NCBI GenBank assembly: GCA_023228225.1
Contig: JALOBO010000091.1
Span: 1 to 5,898 of the forward strand
Direction of reading: 5' to 3'
Source of the DNA: Clostridia bacterium
Lineage (GTDB): Bacteria; Bacillota; Clostridia; Christensenellales; UBA1242
DNA: 5,898 nt
In this document: piece after piece, positions 1 through 4,644 of the stretch
Layout: the number at the start of each line of letters is the position of its first letter
How positions within the stretch are numbered: the stretch's first letter is position 1
Program-made: the position numbers and the translations under genes
The notes under the pieces: generated by a model
Database searches by the model: none
What the model saw: only the letters and a program-made list of their open reading frames with translations
Told to the model about the DNA's origin: nothing

Positions 1-126
1 GCAACAGAAGAACAGCTCAAACTTCGTGATAAAATTCAGGATAATATTTCTTTACTTTCTGATATTATAAAAGATAGAGAAAACCTTATTGATATATCTG
101 TAAAGAAAGCCAAAGAAGACAAATAA
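1..126 (+). CDS. C-terminal end of an unknown protein (partial, 5' end outside window)
   Basis: Frame 1 is open from the first base to a TAA at 124-126, giving the last 41 residues of a protein. They are strongly charged, with spaced hydrophobic residues (LKLRDKIQDNISLLSDIIKD and onward) and a lysine-rich tail. This suggests a long helix or coiled coil. No catalytic motif is visible and I do not recognise the family. The stop overlaps the start of the next gene (TAATG), so the two are probably translationally coupled and in one operon with the replication genes. A phage recombination or scaffold-like protein would be possible in this position, but nothing in the sequence shows it. Confidence 0.75.
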   Translation, partial: ATEEQLKLRDKIQDNISLLSDIIKDRENLIDISVKKAKEDK

Positions 127-410
127 TGATAAAATCACCTAATTACACACAAATTCCTAATGAGTATTTTGACTCAATAATGAAACAACTGAACGGTTCT
201 GAAAATATTATATTCCTTGCAATAATGAGAAAAACATTCGGATGTAATAAAGAAAAAGACAGAATATCATATTCACAGATAATGGAATTGACCGGAATCA
301 AATCTAAAGAAACAATATCAAATTCTCTTAAATCACTTGAAACAAAAGGATTTATAACAATTGAAAGAACAGGGCAACAGTGTTTTTATTCAGTTTATAA
401 ATTAACTTGA
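126..410 (+). CDS. Phage replication protein O, N-terminal-domain-like protein
   Basis: The 94 residues match the phage replication protein O N-terminal domain (the lambda O origin-binding winged-helix family). Recognisable parts are the opening NYTQIPNEYFD (residues 6-16), the RKTFG block (35-39), and a helix-turn-helix running from RISYSQIMELTG through the recognition-helix region KETISNSLKSLETKGFITIERT. In the family this domain binds origin DNA and is usually followed by a C-terminal region that recruits helicase or helicase loader. Here the protein stops after the wing, so it is only the DNA-binding half. Its ATG overlaps the upstream stop (TAATG), and there is no strong ribosome binding site, so coupled translation is likely. 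The next gene supplies a second, longer initiator-like protein and may be its partner. The alternative is a transcriptional regulator built on the same fold. Confidence 0.82.
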   Translation: MIKSPNYTQIPNEYFDSIMKQLNGSENIIFLAIMRKTFGCNKEKDRISYSQIMELTGIKSKETISNSLKSLETKGFITIERTGQQCFYSVYKLT

Positions 411-451
411 ATATTTAAAATTATATTTAACAAAATAAGTTAGGAGTAATA

Positions 452-1552
452 ATGAACAGCGGAAATGAAATAGTTGATAAAACAAGTACACTTCAAATAG
501 GTTATCAAAGTTCAAACTGGTATAAAACAATAAAAACAGACAAAGGTAACACTAATTTTCTAGCAGTTTCCATGTTGCAGGATTTTATTTATTGGTACAA
601 ATGGACGGAAGTAAGAGATGAAAATACGGGTAATGTAACAGCATACAAAAAAAAGTTCAAAGATGATTTATATTTGCAGAGAAGTTATCCACAGCTTGTA
701 GAAGAGTTTTGCAGCTCAAAGAAACAGGTCTATGATGCGCTCGTTATACTAGAAAGTAAAGGTCTTATAAAAAGGCATTTCAGGGATATAACCGTAAACT
801 GTGCTACATACAGAAACATAATGTATATCGAAATAATTCCTGAAAACATATATAAAATGACATATGGAGAAGAGGTACCTACTTATAAGTTGATACCTAG
901 TAACTCTAAAGTAGATACGACTTCACCTATATGTCCGAATTACAATTATATACAACAATTACCTCCTACAAATACTACTCCTTCAGATTCGGTTGTAACC
1001 TCATCTGATGATGCAGAGAAAAAACAGAAAAATAAAGAAACAACAGAACAACCTAAAATTGTAATAGGTGTACCACCTTCTCAGCCTCTTTCAATAACAA
1101 AAGACACCACTGATACAAAAAATACCGAAAATACAGAAAAGACAGCAGAAAGCCGTACAATGCAGATAGTGCGTGAAACGTATGAGAAGTACCGTACAAG
1201 CTGTCCGCGTATGCCGGAGTGTAATATCACGGAATCTCTCTGCCGGTGCGTTATAGCCACGATTAGACGCTATTCCGGGGAAGAAATAAGCAGATGTCTT
1301 GAAACAGCAGGTAAGTCTCAATGGCTTAACAATCCTACTACTTCATTTCGATGTGATTTTAAATGGATATTCAGAAATACGGCGAAAGGACTTCCTACAA
1401 ACGTTGACAAGATACTTGAAGGTTATTATAACAGAGGGAGTAAAGGTATGGCATTTCAGGAAGGAAATAAGAATTACAGTGATACTACATCTTGGAGAAA
1501 TGAACCAGAAAATGAAACAAAGCATTATGGACTTGATGACTGGAGGAAGTGA
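452..1552 (+). CDS. Phage replication initiator, winged helix plus DnaD-like C-terminus
   Basis: This 366-residue protein has three parts. Residues about 70-131 look like a winged helix (QLVEEFCSSKKQVYDALVIL, then ESKGLIKRHF and a beta wing ending IMYIEIIPENIY). Residues about 150-235 are a Thr/Ser/Asn/Pro/Lys-rich linker, probably disordered. Residues about 236-328 are helical and end in FKWIFR (303-308) and VDKILEGYY (318-326). That ending resembles the conserved tail of phage DnaD-like replisome organisers, which have a FKaDFdWll block followed by a K-I-L-G-Y block. Such proteins bind the phage origin and help load the replicative helicase. TAGGAG at 441-446 sits 5 nt before the ATG. It directly follows the O-like gene and the next gene begins at its stop. 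The DNA around 1141-1280 is clearly GC-richer than the rest, which hints at a module swap in the C-terminal half. The exact initiator family is less certain than the general role. Confidence 0.75.
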   Translation: MNSGNEIVDKTSTLQIGYQSSNWYKTIKTDKGNTNFLAVSMLQDFIYWYKWTEVRDENTGNVTAYKKKFKDDLYLQRSYPQLVEEFCSSKKQVYDALVILESKGLIKRHFRDITVNCATYRNIMYIEIIPENIYKMTYGEEVPTYKLIPSNSKVDTTSPICPNYNYIQQLPPTNTTPSDSVVTSSDDAEKKQKNKETTEQPKIVIGVPPSQPLSITKDTTDTKNTENTEKTAESRTMQIVRETYEKYRTSCPRMPECNITESLCRCVIATIRRYSGEEISRCLETAGKSQWLNNPTTSFRCDFKWIFRNTAKGLPTNVDKILEGYYNRGSKGMAFQEGNKNYSDTTSWRNEPENETKHYGLDDWRK

Positions 1553-1966
1553 ATGGAAAACTTATTCAGTGATATTATTGCAGATTCATTTGAATTATCA
1601 AAACAACCTAGTAAATATATAAAAGAATATGAAAAAATACAAATGAAAAAAGAATATGATCGTTATGTTTGTAAACACTTCGGTAAATCTATGGACAGTT
1701 TTGAATTAGCAGGACTTGATTATCCAGTTGAAGAGAAAACTGAAATAATTAAATGGTGCAATAATCATGACTATCCGATATCGAAAGTGATTAGTTTCCT
1801 TTCATACAAAAAGTATGCACCTATAAATCAAAAGTATTTCATTGAATTGGAATATAAAAAAGTCAAAGATGAGTTCCCAAACCTGTTCACAAAAATGATT
1901 CATAACATTTATAACGAAAATGAATTATATATGTTGACAAAACTAATTAAGCATGATATTATTTGA
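1553..1966 (+). CDS. Hypothetical protein, last gene of the replication cluster
   Basis: I do not recognise this 137-residue protein. It is mostly helical by composition and rich in Lys, Glu and Tyr. It has an N-terminal charged helix (about residues 15-40) and a middle segment with PVEEKTEIIKWCNNHDYPIS (about 58-77). No signal peptide, membrane segment or metal-binding motif is visible. Its ATG directly follows the TGA of the initiator gene, and the ribosome binding site GGAGGA (1542-1547) lies inside that gene's last codons, so the two are tightly coupled. Position next to the initiator is where helicase loaders or replication accessory proteins are often found. There is no Walker A motif, so a DnaC/DnaI-type ATPase is ruled out. 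A near-consensus promoter for the following genes lies inside its last 11 codons. Confidence 0.72.
   Translation: MENLFSDIIADSFELSKQPSKYIKEYEKIQMKKEYDRYVCKHFGKSMDSFELAGLDYPVEEKTEIIKWCNNHDYPISKVISFLSYKKYAPINQKYFIELEYKKVKDEFPNLFTKMIHNIYNENELYMLTKLIKHDII
1934..1962 (+). promoter_or_regulatory. Sigma-70/sigma-A promoter inside the end of the preceding gene
   Basis: TTGACA at 1934-1939, a 17-nt spacer, and TATTAT at 1957-1962 preceded by TG at 1954-1955 (extended -10). Transcription would start near 1969, giving a leader of about 15 nt that just includes AAGGAG (1974-1979) of the gene at 1985. It would therefore drive the three small genes 1985-2647 independently of the replication genes. Confidence 0.7.
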
Positions 1967-1984
1967 TATAGAAAAGGAGTAAAT

Positions 1985-2185
1985 ATGGAAGCAGGAAAGT
2001 ATTATTGGATAAGTAGGAAAGACGGATCTGACAAATGCCTCGTATACTGTTATATAAATCCTGATTTTGGTGATGGTAAGCAATTAGGCATTGGATTCAA
2101 CATTGCTGACGGAGCAGGATGGATTCCATTATGGGATGTTCCAAAAAGCACACTTGTCAAAGAATTGAAAGACCTTAATATTTAA
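1985..2185 (+). CDS. Small hypothetical protein (66 aa)
   Basis: The start is fixed by AAGGAG at 1974-1979, 5 nt before the ATG. The product begins MEAGKYYWISRKDGSDKCLV and is rich in aromatic residues and glycine (YYWISRKDG, CYINPDFGDG, GAGWIPLWDV). The pattern suggests a compact beta-sheet fold followed by a short C-terminal helix (STLVKELKDLNI). There are two cysteines but no metal-binding pattern, signal peptide or membrane segment. I recognise no family. Its TAA overlaps the next ATG (TAATG), so it is coupled to the gene at 2185, and it is the first gene behind the promoter at 1934-1962. Small genes with strong dedicated promoters near a replication module are often early phage genes that act on the host, but no function can be assigned from sequence. 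Confidence 0.72.
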   Translation: MEAGKYYWISRKDGSDKCLVYCYINPDFGDGKQLGIGFNIADGAGWIPLWDVPKSTLVKELKDLNI

Positions 2186-2406
2186 TGGAGAAATTGTTGA
2201 AAAAATATCCATGTGAATTAGCAAAAGATGGTTATTGTCAATATGGTGGGGCCAAAAGGTTTAATTATGGATTTGCGTATGGTACGCAGTCATGGTGTAG
2301 ATACCCAGGTATAAATAGAGCAGTTTTTCCTGTGTTAGGGGAAAAATTACAATGTCCATTACTTAAAAGTTTCAAAAATACCGAACAAACTAACAAGTCC
2401 GATTGA
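2185..2406 (+). CDS. Small four-cysteine hypothetical protein (73 aa)
   Basis: The product has cysteines at residues 10, 18, 38 and 57 (motifs YPCELAKDGYCQYGG, SWCRYP, LQCPLL). Four cysteines with this spread could bind one zinc or an Fe-S cluster, or could form disulfides. The spacing (7, 19 and 18 residues between them) matches no finger I know. The middle is rich in Tyr, Phe and Gly (FNYGFAYGTQSW). The ATG overlaps the previous stop, with no separate upstream ribosome binding site. An alternative start is TTG at 2197, which has GGAG at 2187-2190 in front of it and would remove four residues without losing any cysteine. The C-terminal tail (NTEQTNKSD) is polar and probably disordered. The family is not recognised. 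Confidence 0.66.
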   Translation: MEKLLKKYPCELAKDGYCQYGGAKRFNYGFAYGTQSWCRYPGINRAVFPVLGEKLQCPLLKSFKNTEQTNKSD

Positions 2407-2443
2407 TATAACAAATATAATTTTTAGCATAAGGAGAAATATA

Positions 2444-2647
2444 ATGCTACATACATATGCAGATAATAATTTTATAAAAACACCCTATATGGGTAGTGAC
2501 GGGGATGACTTTCGAAAAGAATTTGTTGAATATCTTGAGAATATCATCAAAAATAGATCATGGTCAGCAATGAGTGAGCACACATTATTTTTACAAGGGG
2601 GCAAGCGTGCTATCGAGGAAGTAATCGCTGAAATAAATAGCGTATAA
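2444..2647 (+). CDS. Small hypothetical protein (67 aa)
   Basis: AAGGAG at 2431-2436 lies 7 nt before the ATG, a strong initiation site. The 67-residue product starts MLHTYADNNFIKTPYMGSDG. It then has an acidic turn (GSDGDDF), a helix-like segment KEFVEYLENIIKNRSW and a C-terminal helix KRAIEEVIAEINSV. No known motif, membrane segment or signal peptide is visible and I do not recognise it. It is the last intact gene before the insertion element. The next native ribosome binding site (2672-2677) follows after 24 nt, so the operon originally continued into the interrupted ORF at 2685. Confidence 0.7.
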   Translation: MLHTYADNNFIKTPYMGSDGDDFRKEFVEYLENIIKNRSWSAMSEHTLFLQGGKRAIEEVIAEINSV

Positions 2648-2684
2648 TAAAAGCTTCAATAATAATTAAATAAGGAGTCAATAA

Positions 2685-2717
2685 ATGAACTTAAAATGTG
2701 AACTACCGCCAGCCTAA
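2685..2717 (+). pseudogene. 5' fragment of a small ORF interrupted by the insertion element
   Basis: AAGGAG at 2672-2677 is placed 7 nt before an ATG at 2685, as good as the neighbouring genes. Only MNLK plus the first base of the next codon (2697) is native. The frame then enters the right end of the element and stops at TAA 2715-2717, after ten codons. Removing 2698-4152 rejoins it to 4153-4199, where the same frame continues as CNFDKKGNKIKDRDK and stops at TAA 4197-4199. The undisturbed gene would thus be only 19 codons, a small lysine-rich peptide, possibly a leader peptide. That a good start site connects in frame to a stop just before the next ribosome binding site supports both the ORF and the element boundaries. 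Whether the peptide is functional is unknown. Confidence 0.55.
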
Positions 2718-2725
2718 AGGCAGGC
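2708..2725 (-). repeat. Right-end subterminal hairpin of the insertion element
   Basis: An imperfect inverted repeat: two GCC/GGC blocks separated by a T-T mismatch (A-A on the plus strand), with a 4-nt loop. It also holds the tnpB stop codon. On the minus strand it ends 10 nt before the proposed cut. AAAG lies just 5' of its extended foot and also just 5' of the left hairpin, as expected for the guide tetranucleotides that TnpA uses to recognise its cleavage sites. Confidence 0.68.
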
Positions 2726-3979
2726 AGCTTTAATTTTCGCTTCAACCAGACTGTTTGCTGCATTACCGGTTTTCACCAATAATGAAGTATTTACAAGTCT
2801 GTCAGCGGAGGTTCGTTCCGAACACTCAGCTCTCTTAGTCGAGCCGAACAATTTTACATTTCTAGCAGCATGAATATCCCTGTCAAATTCATATCCGCAG
2901 TCGCATTTATAAATACGGTCGTTAAGTGTAATTCCGGTATTTATGCTTCCGCAGACGGGACAGGCTTTAGTAGTAGGCACCCATCTTGATATTTCAAACG
3001 AACGTCCAGACTTCTCAAGCTCTATAAGTCTTGCCTTTATACGTCCCATATATGAATGCTGTATGTTACGGGCAAATCCTTTGTTGAACTTTTTCCACTG
3101 GCTTATCTGTTCATCCTGAAAATAGATGATGTCATAGGTTTTAAGAAGGTACGACAGCAGTTTGTTGCTGTCATCATCCCTCTTGTTCACCTGATGCTCA
3201 TACGCACGCTTTATCTGACAGAGACATCTGTAGTACCGCTTTGACCCTTTCTGTTTTTTAGCCAGCTTACGCTGTAAAAACTTAAAGTGGTCATCTTCTT
3301 GCACACTACAATTATATTTCTCACCGTCAGATGTCGTTATATTATCTTTTATGCCGAAATCAAGACCAACCGTCTTCCCCGTATCCGTTCTTACATTTTC
3401 TTTCGGTATATATACTGTTACCTTTATATAATAACCCGATGCTTTTCTTATGATATTTGCATTGGCAACTTCGTATCCGGGTATGTTTATAAACTGCTCA
3501 AGCCCGTATACAGCAATATTCCTGAACATGGGGATTGATACCCTTTTAGACGAAATTATTTTAAGCATTCCCGTCTTTAATGGTATACAGTTGCATTCTT
3601 TCCTGAATTTCAACCTGCCTACATGCCTGCCCTTGCTCTTAGCTTTTGATAGGTTCATTATATCAGTCTGTACATGCTTTATGATATTCTGGTGTATTCC
3701 CGTCTGTATTGTCAGCTTACGTTCTACAACGTTATGGTTTTTATCAAAGTTCAGTACTGTCCTATGGTCTTTATATTCATAATGGAATATATCTTTAGAA
3801 GCAATGACATCATTCTGTATCCACTTGGCTTCCCTGAACAACCCGGACAACTTCTTAAAGTCCTCTTTCGACGTATGATGACAGTCAACTTTCAGCTCAA
3901 ACACTTTTACCGTCTGTGTCTTTCTTTTGAGTGAGGTATTTCTTAGTGTCTGCCGTATCTGTTCGTTCTTTGTCATCAT
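2714..3979 (-). CDS. tnpB: TnpB, RNA-guided DNA endonuclease of IS200/IS605 elements
   Basis: This is a 421-residue TnpB (OrfB_IS605 family), the RNA-guided nuclease related to the ancestor of Cas12. The RuvC-I motif is VGLDFGIKDNITTSDG with catalytic Asp207. RuvC-II is DIIYFQDEQISQW with Glu290. RuvC-III is FDRDIHAARNV with Asp368. The zinc ribbon between motifs II and III has Cys340, Cys343, Cys359 and Cys361 (CPVCG, CDCG). All acidic and zinc residues are present and the reading frame is intact, so activity is plausible. Family members use an omega-RNA from the element's 3' end to cut sites next to a target-adjacent motif, which promotes retention of the element. The N-terminus has two adjacent ATGs (3979 and 3976). 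Neither has a proper ribosome binding site, and the promoter at 3984-4012 would start the transcript at or near the ATG. The stop TAG lies in the loop of the right-end hairpin. Confidence 0.95.
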   Translation of the reverse strand: MMTKNEQIRQTLRNTSLKRKTQTVKVFELKVDCHHTSKEDFKKLSGLFREAKWIQNDVIASKDIFHYEYKDHRTVLNFDKNHNVVERKLTIQTGIHQNIIKHVQTDIMNLSKAKSKGRHVGRLKFRKECNCIPLKTGMLKIISSKRVSIPMFRNIAVYGLEQFINIPGYEVANANIIRKASGYYIKVTVYIPKENVRTDTGKTVGLDFGIKDNITTSDGEKYNCSVQEDDHFKFLQRKLAKKQKGSKRYYRCLCQIKRAYEHQVNKRDDDSNKLLSYLLKTYDIIYFQDEQISQWKKFNKGFARNIQHSYMGRIKARLIELEKSGRSFEISRWVPTTKACPVCGSINTGITLNDRIYKCDCGYEFDRDIHAARNVKLFGSTKRAECSERTSADRLVNTSLLVKTGNAANSLVEAKIKAACL

Positions 3980-3983
3980 CTAT

Positions 3984-4012
3984 GTTATAAACCTGTCCTG
4001 CCTTATTGTCAA
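3984..4012 (-). promoter_or_regulatory. tnpB promoter
   Basis: On the minus strand, TTGACA (4012-4007), a 17-nt spacer (4006-3990) and TATAAC (3989-3984). The expected start of transcription falls about 7 nt further, at or next to the tnpB ATG, so the message would be leaderless or nearly so. That would limit TnpB synthesis. Confidence 0.65.
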
Positions 4013-4053
4013 TATGTTTTACTTATATTTACTATTTTATATGTAATTATATA

Positions 4054-4082
4054 TTGACAAAATGTTGTTTACGTATTACACT
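4054..4082 (+). promoter_or_regulatory. Outward promoter in the element's left end
   Basis: TTGACA (4054-4059), a 17-nt spacer and TACACT (4077-4082), pointing out of the element toward the gene at 4216. Its -35 region (ATATTGACAA, 4051-4060) is a perfect inverted repeat of the tnpB -35 region (TTGTCAATAT, 4006-4015), making a divergent pair. Transcripts would start near 4089 and read through the left-end hairpin before reaching 4216, a leader of about 125 nt. Confidence 0.55.
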
Positions 4083-4099
4083 ATTAATAGTGCGTATTA
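4072..4099 (+). promoter_or_regulatory. Palindromic operator-like site over the outward promoter
   Basis: CACTATTAATAGTG (4079-4092) is a perfect 14-bp palindrome covering the -10 and the expected transcription start. It is bracketed by two direct copies of CGTATTA (4072-4078 and 4093-4099), 21 bp or two helical turns apart. This layout is what a dimeric repressor site looks like, though no regulator is identified. It could also form a small hairpin at the 5' end of the transcript. Confidence 0.4.
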
Positions 4100-4111
4100 G
4101 AAGCAGTTCAT

Positions 4112-4134
4112 ATGCCATCTTAAAAGAGTGGCAT
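4112..4134 (-). repeat. Left-end subterminal hairpin of the insertion element
   Basis: ATGCCA (4112-4117) pairs with TGGCAT (4129-4134), then TCTT with AAGA around a bulged G at 4128 and a tiny A-rich loop. A bulged hairpin is typical of IS200/IS605 ends bound by TnpA. On the minus strand, AAAG sits directly 5' of the foot, and 18 nt separate the foot from the TTAC junction. An outer helix, AGAAGCAG (4099-4106) with CTGCTTTT (4140-4147), can form around it. Confidence 0.62.
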
Positions 4135-4152
4135 CTTTCCTGCTTTTCCGCT

Positions 4153-4156
4153 GTAA
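4153..4156 (-). other. Insertion target / predicted TnpB target-adjacent motif (TTAC)
   Basis: The minus strand reads TTAC directly 5' of the proposed left end. TTAC is the target tetranucleotide of IS608, and in this superfamily the insertion target doubles as the motif TnpB requires next to its target. The wider context is AAAATTAC, so a five- or six-base motif cannot be excluded from one site. Confidence 0.55.
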
Positions 4157-4199
4157 TTTTGATAAAAAAGGAAATAAAATAAAAGACAGAGATAAATAA
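4153..4199 (+). pseudogene. 3' fragment of the interrupted small ORF
   Basis: This continues the ORF begun at 2685. Read in the frame set by joining 2697 to 4153, it gives CNFDKKGNKIKDRDK and a TAA at 4197-4199. The stop is followed directly by AAAAGGAG (4201-4208) of the next gene, the same tight spacing seen elsewhere in the operon. It has no start or ribosome binding site of its own now. Confidence 0.5.
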
Positions 4200-4215
4200 G
4201 AAAAGGAGATATAAT

Positions 4216-4644
4216 ATGGTCTATTTTTTAGTACACAAAGGAACGGAAAAAGTGTTTTTTGAAAAACGTGAAAACTTTATTGAAACACTAAAAAAATCTA
4301 TTAATTTAGCAGAACAAGAATGTTTAGAAGGATTTGATTTTAATATAACAATAGGGTGTGCAAAAAATATAGAACAACAAACCATTGTTGCCAATATTAA
4401 TCATTGTTTTCTTATAGAAAAACTTTGGATAGATGAAATGGAAAATAGAAATCCTTGTGGATATTCTCCATTTGGTTATGTTAAAACAGAAAAAGAGGCT
4501 AAAGACATATGTGATAACAGCAGATTGTTAAATGGAGAAGACTGTTGGGCATTAAAATACATTGGTTCTCGGAAAGAATATAGATATAAAGAGATTAAAG
4601 AAATAACTAAGGAGGTAATAAATGGAAAAAGAGATTACTATTAA
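4216..4644 (+). CDS. Hypothetical phage protein (142 aa)
   Basis: AGGAG at 4204-4208, 7 nt before the ATG, sets the start. The protein begins MVYFLVHKGTEKVFFEKREN and looks alpha/beta. It has a beta-rich N-terminus, then a helix (about residues 21-36), a segment FNITIGCAKNIEQQ, an aromatic/glycine middle (CGYSPFGYVKTEKEAKDIC) and a lysine-rich tail. There are several cysteines but no regular metal-binding spacing, and no signal peptide or membrane segment. I do not recognise a family. It overlaps the next gene by 23 nt, so the two are co-expressed. Before the insertion it probably belonged to the upstream operon. Now upstream transcripts must cross the element, and the outward promoter at 4054-4082 may drive it. 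Confidence 0.72.
   Translation: MVYFLVHKGTEKVFFEKRENFIETLKKSINLAEQECLEGFDFNITIGCAKNIEQQTIVANINHCFLIEKLWIDEMENRNPCGYSPFGYVKTEKEAKDICDNSRLLNGEDCWALKYIGSRKEYRYKEIKEITKEVINGKRDYY

Larger units (their letters stand above)
2682..2830 (-). ncRNA. Predicted TnpB omega-RNA scaffold (3' part) and guide
   Basis: In this family the guide RNA comes from the 3' end of tnpB and the right end, with the flanking DNA as guide. On the minus strand I see a hairpin GTTCG-GAA-CGAAC (2811-2823, extended by GAG/CTC at 2808-2827). Next is a CAGACT/AGTCTG pairing (2796-2801 with 2747-2752), which encloses GGT-GAAA-ACC, a GNRA tetraloop stem (2768-2777). Last is the right-end hairpin GCC-T-GCC-TTTA-GGC-T-GGC (2725-2708). 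The scaffold should end at 2698. The following 16 nt (2697-2682, minus strand ATTTTAAGTTCATTTA) would be the guide. The 5' boundary, set here just past the last hairpin, is a guess; known omega-RNAs usually extend further into the coding region. Confidence 0.6.
2698..4152 (-). mobile_element. IS200/IS605-superfamily element, tnpB-only (IS1341-like), 1455 bp
   Basis: The element carries one gene, tnpB, on the minus strand, and no Y1 transposase (tnpA), so mobility would need TnpA in trans. Each end has a subterminal imperfect hairpin (4112-4134 at the left end, 2708-2725 at the right end). On the minus strand the left end follows TTAC (plus GTAA at 4153-4156), and 18 nt separate the cut from the left hairpin. 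At the right end 10 nt follow the hairpin up to the cut, ending TTCAC. From memory, IS608 uses TTAC with similar spacings of about 19 and 10 nt. There is no target duplication, as expected for this superfamily. Excision in silico restores a continuous ORF (2685 to 4199). Because T before and GT after both junctions are shared, the ends could be 2697-4151 through 2700-4154. The element is visibly GC-richer than its flanks, indicating recent arrival from another genome. Confidence 0.8.

Noticed and set aside
1091..1525. Open frames on both strands inside the initiator gene (minus 1091-1321 and 1343-1525, plus 1299-1622).
   Set aside because: They lie within a well-supported CDS, have no ribosome binding sites and give low-complexity cysteine- and phenylalanine-rich translations typical of antisense or shifted frames.
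3056..3934. Four plus-strand open frames opposite tnpB.
   Set aside because: They are antisense shadows of a complete TnpB with all its motifs. Their hydrophobic look comes from the complement of lysine-rich codons.
4099..4147. Nested hairpins upstream of the gene at 4216, resembling a riboswitch or structured leader.
   Set aside because: The inner hairpin fits the left-end hairpin of the insertion element (bulge, AAAG at the foot, 18 nt to TTAC), which explains it without a ligand-binding RNA. No known riboswitch consensus was recognised.
2698..4152. Possibility that the nuclease gene is a Cas12-type effector with a CRISPR array.
   Set aside because: At 421 residues with an OrfB-type zinc ribbon and end hairpins it is a TnpB. 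No repeat-spacer array is present anywhere in the window.
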